A stretch of 64,000 nt of DNA from Diaporthe sp. PMI_573 (lineage: Eukaryota; Ascomycota; Sordariomycetes; Diaporthales; Diaporthaceae), in the NCBI GenBank assembly GCA_021399435.1, contig JAJTUP010000021.1:806001-870000 (forward strand), read 5' to 3'. Numbering within the stretch: the stretch's first letter is position 1; each line of letters begins with the position of its first letter. The translations under genes and the position numbers were made by a program. The notes beneath the pieces are model-generated. The model was given only the letters and a program-made list of their open reading frames with translations, was not told the origin of the DNA and did not search any database. Shown here one piece after another: positions 47,968-60,306 of this stretch.

Positions 47968-48603
47968 GTGTTTGAGTGTGAAGTTATTGTGAATTTCGTA
48001 ATCACTGTCATTACCGAAATCATCAAGAATAAGATTGATAGAGAGATAAAATACGATCGATAGCCTAGAAGCCTCACGAGCAAAACAGAGTTCACTCACT
48101 TTCAGCTCGGGAGTTCCTAGGTACTACTGCCCACTTTATGAGCGAGTTTGTCGTAAATGGCGACAATTCATTCAACATTATGTGACCATGACTTGAAAGC
48201 TCAACTTTGATGTGTTTCATGGACTATTTGTATTCTCTAAGTTCCTCTACTAAGCCGGAACGTTGATCTGTTTCATATCTGGAATATGACGGCCCTCGGA
48301 ATATTGCTGCAAATAGTCGGTGCCATCTCTAGGGACTAGCTCTCGGGCAGGCCCGTGTACAAGCACCAACTAATATGGCGCACATGGTGTCAGCCGTTGA
48401 CTGAATAGTCATTCTTTGGCCTCTATTACTTCTGAAATACCGTTCGAGACTGTCGTCAATTCGAAAAAAAGCCGAAGGTACCTCATGAGAAATGTCTCTG
48501 TAATGCAGGCGGACTCGCCCTCCTTTTCAGGATTTGTACAGCGCGAGGGTCCTTCTTGGGAACTAATTGGCGGCGAAAGAAGTTTGAAGCAAATTTATTC
48601 GAC
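47968..48603. other. Convergent spacer containing repeat copy C
   Basis: About 0.64 kb between the stops of the PKS and the alcohol dehydrogenase. Apart from the repeat fragment at 48219-48264 nothing is recognised. Confidence 0.55.
48219..48264. repeat. Dispersed repeat, copy C (short fragment)
   Basis: ATGGACTATTTGTATTCT and then GTTCCTCTACTAAGCCGGAA match the first 45 bases of copies A and B in the same orientation; identity is lost after that. Confidence 0.8.
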
Positions 48604-50088
48604 TCAGAAGAGACCCAATACAATTTTCTCTATGTCTTTCTTGAACTTCTTATCTGCGGGCCCTTTCATGGCTCTTTGCACAATTACAGGAATTTCGGAC
48701 TCCTTGACCCCCCAGTCCGTCAACGATTTTGATACCAAGCTTAGCTCTGCAATTAAGTCTTCAATGCACTTTGCAAATTGCATCGAGTCCCTCAGTTTGT
48801 CCTCAGACTGTGGTTTAGAAATTGCGGGTAGGCACAAGCGACTGATTTGTGCGGCGGCGTCAGCGTTGTGACGAGCCATCAGCCTGACAACAGCCGCCAG
48901 CGTCATGCAGCTCGTGTCGCCATCTGCGCGAAAGTCAGTCTGCATCTCTTTTTTCGCTCAATCACCTGGTATGAGACTATATTGACTTACGTGGGATGCC
49001 ATAGGGGCTCCCCAGTGCGTGGCCTAATGAGTGCGACAACCCCATGCCGCCTCCAAAGTTGGAGCCTCTCAGGCCTGCTGCAGCCCATGCGGCTAAGTGT
49101 AGGCGCACGAGTGCATCGTCACTCGTGGTACCCAGGGGCGACTCATTATTAGTATCGCGCTCACTCCCTAAATTCGACGACTTGGCTATGGCGGGTAAAT
49201 GCTCAAACAAGGTTTGGATAGATGTAGATGCCAATGCCTTCCATGGCACTTCGGATGAGTTTGGATGGTAAATAGTCTCCACGGCGTGGTCCAAAGCCCG
49301 TATGCCTGTTGACAGGAACAGTCTCAGAGGTGTGTGTCGCGTAAAGTTCGGGTCGTAGAAGATGGCCATTATGCCCACTGGATGTTCAAGTTAGTCGGCT
49401 GAGCAAGTCTGAGAGGCTTTCATTCATCATGTCCCATCATTGTATCCATGAGCCATCCCACATTGTCTGGACGGGGAACAATCCAGAACTTGCAAAGAAG
49501 GGCTGAAATTACTCATATTTACTCACAGCCTGGACACATGAACCCAACTTTCACACCGTCATTATTTGTGTACCCGCCCCCCGCGGTGCATTCTGCGGCA
49601 CTAAGCGTGGTCGGGATTGCAATATGGGTAAGAAACTCTCCGGAGGCTTGCTGCGCCCAGTAAGACAGTGTCTTACCCGAGTCGATCGGCGAGCCACCGC
49701 CAACGGATATGATCGTGTCAACGGGGTGCCTCAATGACACTTTCCTCATGTGTGTAAAGGCTGCATCTACATCTGTGATCTGGCCATGCTGCTTGATGCC
49801 GGCGAAAGTGCCTGCATGGTTCTCGCCGAGAAGTTGTTCAAGCTCTTGTATAAGTGAGGTCTTGCTGTATAATGAAGTACCGGTGATAATGAAAACCCGC
49901 GATGTTGGACTTGGCAGCATACCCCGAAGGTGACTTTGTACGCAACCGGGCCCGTAGAAGAGCCCCTTCAGGTGTGTCTCGGGGCGCCAGAGACCTGACA
50001 ACGGCGCTGTGGTGCACGGCACCAACCGAGGTTTAGACGAGACTGTATTTGGGGAAACCATTGCAAAAGCCTGGTCATAATAGCTCAT
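48604..50088 (-). CDS. Iron-containing alcohol dehydrogenase / maleylacetate-reductase-like
   Basis: Three exons, complement of 49527-50088, 48991-49377 and 48604-48923, give 422 aa with agreeing phases. The N-terminal NAD(P) domain shows VDTIISVGGGSPIDSGKTLS and HIAIPTTLSAAECTAGGGYT. The metal-binding domain shows GIRALDHAVETIYHP and GMGLSHSLGHALGSPYGIPHG; the last histidine is created by the second splice. Type III Fe-ADHs reduce ketones or aldehydes; the maleylacetate-reductase branch acts after aromatic ring cleavage. With ring hydroxylases around, a reductive step on a hydroxylated or cleaved ring is plausible (inference). It converges on the PKS. Confidence 0.9.
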
Positions 50089-52503
50089 CAGCTCTTCTCA
50101 TCAGGCAAGGCCAATCAGTAAACTAAGGGAATCCCATATGCCTACCTAAATAGGTATATCTCAATAAGCTTTTCGCGGCTCGTTCCGTAGGCCTGGGCGG
50201 CTGAGATGATCCAATCTTGAAACGATTGTGCGCCAGACTCAGCTAGCACCCCTTCAGCCCGCGGAAATGGGCCACCGATCTGTAACTTTCAAACTTCCGC
50301 GCCTTTATCACCAACTATAATGCCACCTTCGGGGGCCGGTGGCCTTTCCAACCGCCACACCTCCTTTAGAAATCAATGACATGCAGGAGTCATTCATGTC
50401 TAGGATTCCCGGTACTTTTGCTCCAGAAAGTCTATCCAACCATACTAGCACTGCCCTTTACAGCCGGCGCGGAAAGCTCGGTCGAATACGAGTGCCATAT
50501 ATCATGCCTAGATTGGTTTCGGAGGTTCATTACATAACGATATCCCTTGGAATCTATATTCCGAGCCCGATGTCCTCAGCACGGATTGTCAGACGTCTGA
50601 GAATTCCGTTACGTGGGCGGAGCCTCTTGGTCGTGTAGGTTCGCGGATGACGAGCTACCCAATGTGACATTCAACAGATGGCTTCGTGGATAGGGCTGAA
50701 CAAGCAGATCAAAAACAGCTCTACCCTAGTTGTCAAGAGCGCTATGATAATCAAAAGGTACAGAGTCAGGGTATGAGGAAGGACACGTACTAGTGAGTAA
50801 CGCTGATTATTGCAGCATGATTTTCCGACTTGGCCGGTTTCCGCGCAGATATTGGAATGTGCGAAAGCTTCGATATGCACAAACATTCCTCATATCGTTG
50901 GCCCATGGGAAAGAGTGGTGCCGTTCTTGATCTTAACTGTGAGGAATGGGATGGTGGTGGGGTCGATTCTCCTCAGGTGCCGAGCACCCGCCGGCGGAGT
51001 CGCCATTCTGAAATGTGATCCAGCCTGAACCTTGTCGACATCCAAGGATATAGACGCCCGGGCTACAGATTAAGGGTACCTGAGCGCGCGGCTCCTCTGA
51101 ATGTATAACGGTTTAGACCGAGAGGGCCAGGCGATGTAGTCATCACGATAAACCACATATAGTGAGATCCAGAGTATAGCCAGTGGGCACTGTTCCAAAA
51201 AGCCGTGGCAGTCCCGGTTCATGAATAAGCAGATTTAAGCTTAAGTCTGTTGCTAACAATTGCCCGCTCCAATGACCGAAACCGTCCTAAGCCCCGGTTT
51301 GTTATTTGCATCCCATTTGTCTCCGAAATAGCAAGGATTGGACATGAACATGTTCCACGTTCGGGGTAGCAGTCAGACACAAGACATCGCTTTAGCACCG
51401 GTGCTGCCAATTCATGCGAACGCGGAGCTCTACATTATCGCCTAAACTATCAGATTTATGCTTATGCTGACGTTGTTCGGTAGCGTGGAAGACATTGTAG
51501 CTTGGCCGCCATGGGAGAGGTCCCTGGTCTCAAATGCTACTCACCTGCGTTCTTGTGTGCTGCTGAAACCTTGAGTGAGCCTAATAAGGGCTGGCTGGAC
51601 CCTGTCTGTACATCCCATGTGTTTGGATAGTATCGGCCTACCCCAAAGGGCCGCGACTCGTCCGATGCGTAGAATTATGATTAGGGTTATCAGATTCTCC
51701 GGGACCGCGCAGCCAACAGGGATGCCCAGTCCGATCTTTAACCGAGCAGTGTGTTTCGCCTACAAGATCGGAGACATCTTTTCTAGCATAATATTTCCCA
51801 TTATATCACGTAGCGTCACATCAAGATGGAAATTGAGATGCGCAAAAGTTTCTCATCCCATCGTAGCCGATGTTGACGCTATCAGGGTGTACTACCTGAT
51901 TGGTTTCTTGAATTCTGGACCCTGCACACAATTCATCCTTGTGGCTGGACCATAGAAGGCGTCACTTTTGTTTTCTGTATTGGCTAGGTATGCCTGGGCG
52001 CCTTAGTGACACAGCTGCATGGTCTTGGTGTTTGTGATACAACATGGCACGATTCAGTCGATAACGTAGCATCTGACAGCTTGGTGTTCATCTGCGCGAA
52101 TTCTATTTCCACATGACATTGACAATTAAATATCGCATCACGCTTTTACAACGGAAGTATATGGTTCATTGTATGCGGGAAGTGGGTGGCTCTAGTTTCC
52201 CTGGCTCGCGCCGCGCGCGTGAACTATACAGTGAAGGGCAGCTATACTGCAAGGGGCACTTGCTTCTATGCGGGTGATCCTGACCTACATATCCGCGGAT
52301 CCGGTCAGGTTAGTCCATTGGCAAATATGAAGAAGGTTTATTAGCTGTTGGAAGAAAAGGCAAATTCACAACCTGTATGCTCATAGATAAGTCTTAAGTT
52401 TGATGCGCCCTCTCATTGTATCTGCAGCCCAACTCAGCCAGAGGTTTTCCAGGTCGGACGCCGTAACAGTATTGCACAAAATATTCCCGTCAATACGAGT
52501 TGT
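50089..52503. other. 2.4-kb divergent intergenic region
   Basis: This separates the head-to-head Fe-ADH and TF4. The longest frame (51575-51955) has no family motif. It must hold two promoters; nothing else is recognised. Confidence 0.5.
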
Positions 52504-55354
52504 ATGATGGACGACTCATCTGCCAAGAAAGAGGTAGGCGGGCATGACCTTATCCCAGAGACAGCAGCCAGGCCTAACGTTGCGAAGAGCTGGAGCCTCC
52601 AGTCCCACGACGGGCCATGCTCCAACTGCAGGGTTCGCAAGATCAAGTGTGGCCGAGAGAAGCCGGAATGCAGTATTTGCCGTCAGGCTCAGGTAGAATG
52701 TGTTTACACGCCTCCGCCCAAGAGAGTCAATCATGTAAAAGTCCTGTAAGCAAAGTCATACGGGAATTTCCACATTCAAGGCCAATGCTGACCGAATCCC
52801 CTCTCTAGGTGTGAAAGCTTCGACGAAGTCAATGACCGCCTCAATATGGTGCAAGCCCAGCTCTCGGCCCTGACTTCCATGTTGGAGGCATCTGGAGCGA
52901 CAAGGACGGAACCCCGTGGCTCCTTTGTGAACGATGCATCGATCAATACCAGACCCGATCACATTAGACGTGCTTCGTGTCCGAACCTGCTTGAACGCGA
53001 TGCGGGTGACCAAGTCATTGCAGGAGGTTTCGTTATACGTGAGGAAGGCACTCTGAACGAGCGATACTATGGACCTTGGACGCTGGATCACGAGTGTAGA
53101 AACTTCAACAGCGATGTTTCCTCTTCCAACAATGCGGCCGCGCCAAATCTGTTACAAAGGTTCCAACGGGCTCTTGAGAGTACTCCAGCCAACCTGCCAT
53201 CCACGCATACAAAGCATGGTCAGAATAGCGAGCGTCTTCTGCCGAAAGTGTTCCTGTCTGTCATGGTAGATCATTTTGTGAATCAGGCGGACTTCTGTAC
53301 AGACATCTTCTTGAAGAAGTCGCTCGATGCTGCCGTGGATAAGGTTTACTCAGACTCAGGAGACCCCCTTCGTGAGGCCTGGTCTGTCTGCCTTGACTTG
53401 ATTTTTCTCTTCGTTCTTGGTGCCGAGCAGCCACTGCGAGCTGCAGATCACACTCAGCCCCTCTTCGACGCTGTTGACTCTGCAATCGGCAAACAGCAAC
53501 TGTTCATGGCGCCCCGACTGATTTCAGTTCAGACGCTAGCATTGCTTGTGAGTGCCCATCTTAGCTACCCTCTTGCTGCCCCCTCCCTCCCCTCTTTCCT
53601 TCTCAGAGGCGGTAAACCTCCAGCCGCTGTCGACGCCAATGAGTTCATGGCCTTTCATTCATCGACACTGACAAGGTACGCCCGCAAAATAGAGCCTCAT
53701 TGCACCTTCTTATTACCCTGAGAGTATTAGCGATGTTCTTTTCGCTCAAGCCTGCCATCTGGCTACGATGATGGGTTTGCACTGCCATGACTCCGTCACG
53801 CCCGGTCAAATAGACCTGGACCTCTCACTGGATGAGATTGTCGAGAGAAGGAAGCTGTTCAGGTCCCTTTACATCCGTGAAAGATGCTACGCCACCGCGC
53901 GCGGAACTCTTCGCCGACTGCCGCGATATTTTCCAGATAGCAAATCTGGGTCGTCTTCGCGTGCGACGAGCCAGGATGCGTCAAGCGCGCCACTGACTGC
54001 TGGACGTGGCGAGTCACCTGTCGAAGCAATCAGCCATTCCGAAACAAATGAACCATTGTTTACCATGGCAATGATTCAGGATGAACTCCATACTGCCATG
54101 TTTCCAGGCAGCCCGCCAGAAACAAGAATGACTCAGCAAAAAATGGCCCTATCGAACATCCGGCAACGGCTTGTGGCGTTTGCGCAAACCTATCGCCTTC
54201 CACATCTCAAACGACCTGAAAAGTTCCAAGACCTGAGTCTGCACTTGGCATATCTTGGAACTCGAATCCGAGCACACGAGCTCGATCTGGCTGGGAACGA
54301 TGACCATCACGTTTTGGATGATGCACGTCTTTCCTGTCTGCTAGTCATGTCCGCCTCTTCTGATGAAAAAGGGTTGGACGCAGCCGCAGCAGGCAAACTG
54401 GACAGACTGCTTCATCGCATGGCCCACCGTGACTGGTGTACAGATAATACATCTGTTCTGCCGCAGTCACCAGGAGGGCCAATCCACGGAGAAGAACAGC
54501 ACAACAGCCCTAAGGTCCCAAATAAGCGATTCTGGCCTTTTGGGTCGGACTCTTCGGCTTATCCAAACACGCATCTCCTACGAAGGCAACGAGTCTTAGA
54601 ACTCATGCCGACTTCGGCCATCTTCATCCTCGCGCGGAACATTCTCGGCATCCGGGAAAATACCGCCTCAGCTCACCAGTCTTCTGCACCTTCTGACCTC
54701 ATACACAATGAGACTCCCGAGCATGAGTTGTTTGGAAGTGCGAACGAGGACTTCACGGTCCTTTGCGAACTCGGTCGTATACTGGAGTCTTCCTTAGACG
54801 TATCAAATGAGACCCAGAACAGCTACAGCTCCAAGTTGCTCCGGGTCACCCAGACACTCGTAAGCTTCCTTCGTGAGGTAGTCAACCTACCCGAGCAGCA
54901 ATCTCCCTCGCGCTCGGAAACGAGACAAGACATACAAGAGTGCACTACACATACCGAGATACCTCAGGACGGTATGCTGAACTTGCCGGCAAATTCAAGT
55001 GCTGCAGAAGCATCATTCATGAACTTGAGCACCTCGTGGGAGAGCCCTCAAGCTTCAAGCTCACTATCTTTCCCATTCTCACCTTCGTTTGATCTATCCA
55101 GCATGAATATTAGCACTGTACCAGATTGTCTATTTGATTTCGATTTCTCACAGCATTTTGAGAACGTCGGCGCGTTCATGAGCCCAGCAGAACATCTTCC
55201 TGATGCAGAAACTTTGAGAAGTGCGACTGAACAAGAGAAAAGAAGGAAGAGATTGCGATTAGATTGCAGCCAGGACTTGGATTGCCAAGCGGACATCATG
55301 ATGTCAACCTGGCCACAACGGAATAGAGCGACGATGACGAGGGGCAGCGTATAA
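52504..55354 (+). CDS. Large Zn2Cys6 fungal-specific transcription factor (TF4)
   Basis: Four exons, 52504-52745, 52809-53547, 53644-53675 and 53725-55354, give about 880 aa. The zinc cluster (residues 39-67) reads PCSNCRVRKIKCG then ECSICRQAQVEC. The first splice joins it to a short coiled-coil-like segment, DEVNDRLNMVQAQLSALTSMLE. The middle homology domain contains LISVQTLALL, DVLFAQACHLATMMGLHCHD and ERRKLFRSLYIRERC. The C-terminal third is polar, serine-rich and poorly conserved, as in activation domains. The second intron (53548-53643) is 96 bases with no in-frame stop, so retention would add 32 residues; the spliced form fits the family spacing better. It is unlike TF1-TF3 and may be the local regulator of the right-hand genes (inference). 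Confidence 0.88.
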
Positions 55355-56720
55355 CATTCAACATGAGTAAGGAGGCCCCAGGACACGATTGAAAACCAGA
55401 TCTCAACATTGGATTTTATATTGTTCGGATTATCGACCTGACTCAGCACGATATTAGACGTTCATCCATCTCGATACGGTTTGTTAAAGGCATGAAATTC
55501 TGGTGGTTTGCTGGAGCAGCTTTGGAACAATACTTGCATTTTTCTCAGCGCGCACTTTGCTTTTTTAGAAGCTCCATACATTAACTCGTGAGTAGGCTTT
55601 TCTTGAAGTATTGGACAAGGTTTCAATGACGACAGACTGCAGTGTATGTAAAACCACGCTCTTTCTGGGCCGGCAATGTCACGGATTCATATCAATCAAT
55701 TTCCCATGTGATGCAAGATCCCTGGTGGCGAATATCATTGACTATCTATGGATATCCGTGAACTCAAATAATACCTCCCGGGCGATCACCCGTTTCACTC
55801 GAACGGATATGCCAAGCGGAGAGCGGCCGGCAAGCTACACTTTGCTCACGTGAGTTTGAAGGCCGTCCAGTGAGCGATTTGACTGAAAAGGAAAAGGAGG
55901 AAAACATTCGGGATACTACGTAGTTGCTTCAAACAGCGGGCAGTCTCGACAAGGCGCTGACGGCAACCGAGCGTCGAAGGCTGTCGGGAGCGGGAACCGG
56001 AATCCGAGCAGATACTGAGTTGAGCTTCCATGCATGTACAGATGCGAGCTTGAACTATAGAATAGCAACCCACAAGCAGACCCATTTCTATGTGAATTGC
56101 CAAAAGTGAATCAATAATATCCTCCATGTTGGTGGTTGTCGAATCATGCCTTTGTTGATGATGGTCAGCGACCCTGAATGATTAATCATAGGTCACTCAA
56201 TGGAGGGTGTCGCAAAGTTTAGCTAGCATCAGTTACTGAAGGCATTCCACAAACAATTGGCGGGTCACTGATCGAGTTAATTGGGCGTCAGCTCAAGTCT
56301 GGTGGTTTGCCGAACCAGAGATGAGAACGGTTGATGAGACCTCTGAATCATTTGTGCAAGAGGCACTTTATATTTAATACAAATATTCCCTAATCTCTGC
56401 AAACTATTACATTCGTCCATTTTCTGGTGACAGAGAGCCTTGTGTTCTAGCTGGAAGCGATTTTGAGGCCAAACTATCCCACCAGACGTGCGACAGTGTG
56501 CACCATCCTGATCTTTCTCTTGGGAATTCTCCGTATTAGCCACAAAGCTTGAGGCCAATGCCTGAAGCCATGAAAATTGCAAAAGCTCTCGCAATTGCTC
56601 TCTGTGAGCAGTACATGGGTTGGGATCATTATACTCATATCCGTGACCTTTCAAAAATAGGAGAATCACTCAGCGAATATTCTTCAATAATGTCGATTCT
56701 ATTGACTGACATTCGCATGT
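55355..56720. other. 1.37-kb convergent spacer
   Basis: Between the stops of TF4 and FMO3. Small frames only; no recognised feature. Confidence 0.5.
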
Positions 56721-58353
56721 CTATTCGCAAGTCAGAATCTCCCCCTGCTTACTTTCAATGTCGACCTCTCCTGGGTTCCACCCGATCTTGCAGATCGGGC
56801 TGTCCTTGATTGCTTTAGAATCGCTTGCCTTGCGAGCCTGCTCGAGTGATAGGTTTACTTCCCTTACTCCTCGAGGTTTCATCTCACTCTCATATGCGTC
56901 AATTGCATCTTTCAATGTCTGCTCCCGAGTGATCAAAGCCTTCTCGATGGCGTCGACCAGATTCGCGGCATCTTTCATGGCGTTGTTAAGGCCCTGGCCA
57001 CGCTCTGCATAGAGTCAGTCTTTGTGGTACACAAGTTTAAAGCCCATTTCCGCCTTCGCGCCACCAACGAATATTCCTTTCTGACTTACGAGGTACCATC
57101 GAGTGAGCGGCATCTCCTGCGAGCGTAACACGCCCACCACGGTTATCCCATGGCATGTAAGGAGACCATTGTTGACCTGGATAAATGGGAATGCTGTCGT
57201 TGTCGCCTAATTTGAGCCCCGCAGTGCGGAAAGGTTCGCAGAACGACGAAATGAATGATTTATAGTACTTCACTCGCATCTTCATCTCTTCCAGATCTCT
57301 CGCATACGGTGGGCCCCACCAGCCGATATAGTTCTGGAACTTCCATGAGGTTGGATCCTGGGGATCCGTAATATCCAGTGCTAATTTCATAGTAAATGTT
57401 AGGCAAAAAGATTCAATCTTGTAATGCTAGGGGGAATTCAGTCGAAAACACACCTGCAAGAATGGCGTTTCCTGGGCGCTCTGGATGGGCTGCTATCTTG
57501 AAAACGGGGTGGAGGGTCTGAAGAAGTCGCGCCTCATCGGCGGTGTAATCACCAAGGGGAAAGTTTATCATCGTGAGATCGACTGGCTGTAGCTGAGCGG
57601 CCTGAACACCCACAAGAAACTCGCGTACTTTGGAGTGGGATCCATCACATCCAATGATGAGGTCGCCGCTTTCGGAGGTCCCATCCCGAAAATCTGCAGA
57701 AAGGCGGCCTCCGGGACCCTCGCTCAACTGCAAGAGTGTCTTTTCAAACTGCGCGCAAGCACCGCTTTGTCAGAATAACTTCAATCTGCCAGTATTCCTG
57801 CTATAGGAGGGCTTCACCTTGATGTTCAAGTTCTGCCCATCAGTCAGGAAACGACGTAGCTTCATGCGAGAAACACGATTGACTCCTTGCATGGGGATCT
57901 CGGCTATCAGATCTCCAGTGAAGGCGTCCACGTATGGTACGCCTCTTAGGGAACCATCGTCCTCAGCGAGTTCCGGGTCACAGCGTACTTCTTTTAGTCG
58001 GGTTGCGAGATGAGCAGGTAGTAGCTTCGCGAGGTACTCTTGGCCCCAGTGCAACAACATTCCCCAATCACGAGGTCTATTGTAGAAGTCATGCTGCTTT
58101 TCTCTCTCAAAAATGGTGTACTTTATACCAGCCTGGGACGCAAATGGTATGTAAGCTTAGATCTGGGTGAGATATGGCTAGATAGCGATAATTGGCTGTC
58201 AATCAGCAACAAACACACCTGTTTCAGACCAGCAGCAATAGCAAGCCCACAATTTCCTATACATCACGTCAATATGCGTGAATTCTCTCAATATCCATAA
58301 ACATTATTTGTTCACTTACCACCTCCAATAATGAGAACTTTGAATTCAATCAT
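56721..58353 (-). CDS. FAD-dependent monooxygenase, salicylate-hydroxylase type (FMO3), paralogue of FMO2
   Basis: Six exons, complement of 58320-58353, 58219-58256, 57818-58132, 57454-57748, 57090-57380 and 56721-57004; 418 aa with agreeing phases. The FAD motif VLIIGGGNCGLAIAAGLKQ spans the first two exons. The DG motif is LIIGCDGSHSKVRE, and the GD motif is GDAAHSMVPQRGQGLNNAM, completed by the fifth splice. Exon number, phases and the 38-base second exon match FMO2, showing common descent; the protein sequences have diverged enough that different substrates are likely. NRPRDWGMLLHWG after the FAD region is typical of fungal ring hydroxylases. It probably hydroxylates or epoxidises the aromatic polyketide. 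Confidence 0.92.
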
Positions 58354-58892
58354 TGCCACTGCCGTAATTGAATGGGACTGACTTGACTTCTTCCATGCCC
58401 GTGGTGTAAGACTTGGAACTCTATAACCACGGCAGCAATCAGCGTAGTCTAGCCTGAGGACACAAAATAATGGCAATAAAGTGTCCGTTGCTTCTGTCCG
58501 TACTATGCCTGCATTGACGAGGATCAATGCACACGCTGTATTACCCAAACAGGATATGTGGGGCATCATCCATGTAAGGTGAATGGTCAGCCCAAGCCGT
58601 CGCGCATCGGCAGCCGACTTGAGCCAGGTTTTCTCGCCAAACGGGCGCCGGGGGCGGTTATGCGAAATTTGCCAAGTCAGCCGTAACAGTGAGCTTTCAG
58701 TCACAGTACGAATTCGCCGAGAATTTGGTGAGAAATTGCGGCGGCCGCACTTGCCTCGATGAAAGCAATGATCTCCCCATTTTCATCAGCAACATAGCAT
58801 AAGCCTGGGGCTATGCACACTACGACCTTGTGTGTGCACCGCTGGTTTCTTCTGAGCCCTCATTCTACTCCTTAAGGATCAAAGAAAAGAAA
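58354..58892. promoter_or_regulatory. Divergent promoter between FMO3 and the EthD gene
   Basis: These 539 bases between opposite starts must carry both promoters. The minus-strand open frame here is the upstream extension of FMO3 exon 1 and shows no homology-like sequence. Confidence 0.5.
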
Positions 58893-59421
58893 ATGGCGAG
58901 AACGCAGCGACTGTTCAGCGTGACAATCTGCGCGACCCGCAAACCAGGAATGGGTGAGGACGAATACCATCGGTATATCAGCGAGATCCACGCCCCTCTC
59001 CTGAAAAGATTGCTGGTTGAAAAGAAAATCGTGGACTATACTATGGTACGTATCTTGATGATCTCCTTCGGCGCTCAAGCACAAAGATTTCAGGTTGAAA
59101 GCAACAACTAAGCCCTAGTAGCAACATAACACCTCAGCCCTGATGAAAGATCTACCAAAGCTCTATCCCAATCTCCCGGCAGTAAAATATTCACCTTACG
59201 ATGCATTGGTAACCATTGTTTTTCGAGACCCTCAAGACTACATCGACGTTAAGAATGACGCACATTTTGTGAATGTGGTTAATCCTGATCATAAAAACTT
59301 CTCTGGTCCGGAGGGGACATACATGGCTTATGGCTGGTTTGAGAAGCACGTGTCAGAAGGACAGTTGGTGGAAAAGGTTCCAGAAGCGCAGGAAGTGATT
59401 GTCAATGGTATCCAACGTTAG
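58893..59421 (+). CDS. EthD-domain protein (putative dehydratase/aromatisation factor)
   Basis: Two exons, 58893-59045 and 59122-59421, give 150 aa, a normal size for a single ferredoxin-like alpha/beta-barrel EthD domain. The N-terminus LFSVTICATRKPGMGEDEYHRYISEIHAPLL is family-like with the conserved histidine near residue 34. The splice gives VDYTMQHNTSAL, and the C-terminal half has YDALVTIVFRDPQDYIDVKND and GTYMAYGWFEKHV. Related fungal proteins act as dehydratases or facilitate aromatisation in anthraquinone-type pathways, or are of unknown function. Its place beside the non-reducing PKS genes fits a post-PKS dehydration role (inference). Confidence 0.9.
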
Positions 59422-60306
59422 ATCTTCTGAGGAAAATGGACTTCTTTGGCAAATGTGCAGTTCGATTTCTTATTGCTGGGCTGTCTAATTGAGAAGCACA
59501 TTCAATTATGGAAAATATTTCGAACCTGCACTAGGTCTCAAACCTCAGCCAGGCATATTTGGCGGTCTCTCACTCTCTCTGACCGTAGCCGCCTGAAGCA
59601 TTACTGGAGTGCCAGCTTCTCAGACCACATACATTTGGAACCAGAAATTTAAAAAGGTCGACTCGACTTCTGAGTTACCATGAAGCCGGTTGGGAGCTAA
59701 TTACAAGTGCTTAATTCAAGAGTGTCCACATATTTGTCGTCGATTGAAGCCTTACCCTTTTCCCCAACTTATTCGCAGCAGGAGGGTTCCTGCTGTCTAG
59801 TTCCTCTCATCCATATATCATCATGTTCCAGCTTCATCTAAATTATGCACAAATAAGTTAAGGCCAGTCTGTCACCCGTGGCGGCGATGAAGTGGAAATC
59901 TTCTAATCCAACCACTCCAAGGAAACTTGGCGGAGAGACCCAAGGACAGGGGTATGTTCTGGCTCGGTGCTCGGACGGCGTCGAAGAAACCATAATGTGC
60001 AACAGGTTTAGTTCATACAGGTGCGGAACAGTGCGCCGCAACTGTGGGACAAATACAGCTTCTCTTTGTTTGCAGCAAAGGACAGATGGCAGTCTCCGAA
60101 GTCTTAAAACTCTTTTGTCCACACGTGCAAGCCCGAAGGCACGCCGCGAACACTTTTTGGGATAAATACACCCTATCTTGTGCACAATGTCTGTTTTCCG
60201 CACTGCTGGTCCGTCGGCAGCTACACGGTGGCCCAGGAGCACTCACAAAGCATGGTTGCAAAGACACTTCAGACAGGCAGGACGATGTCATTTCTCACAT
60301 GCACAA
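59422..60306. promoter_or_regulatory. Spacer and promoter of the lactamase-fold gene
   Basis: About 0.88 kb. A TATA-like ATAAATA lies at 60162-60168. Transcription from it would begin near 60190-60200, after the ATG at 60187 but before the ATG at 60307, which favours the latter as start. Confidence 0.5.

Noticed and set aside
51575..51955. 126-codon plus-strand frame
   Set aside because: No family pattern; isolated in a divergent promoter region.
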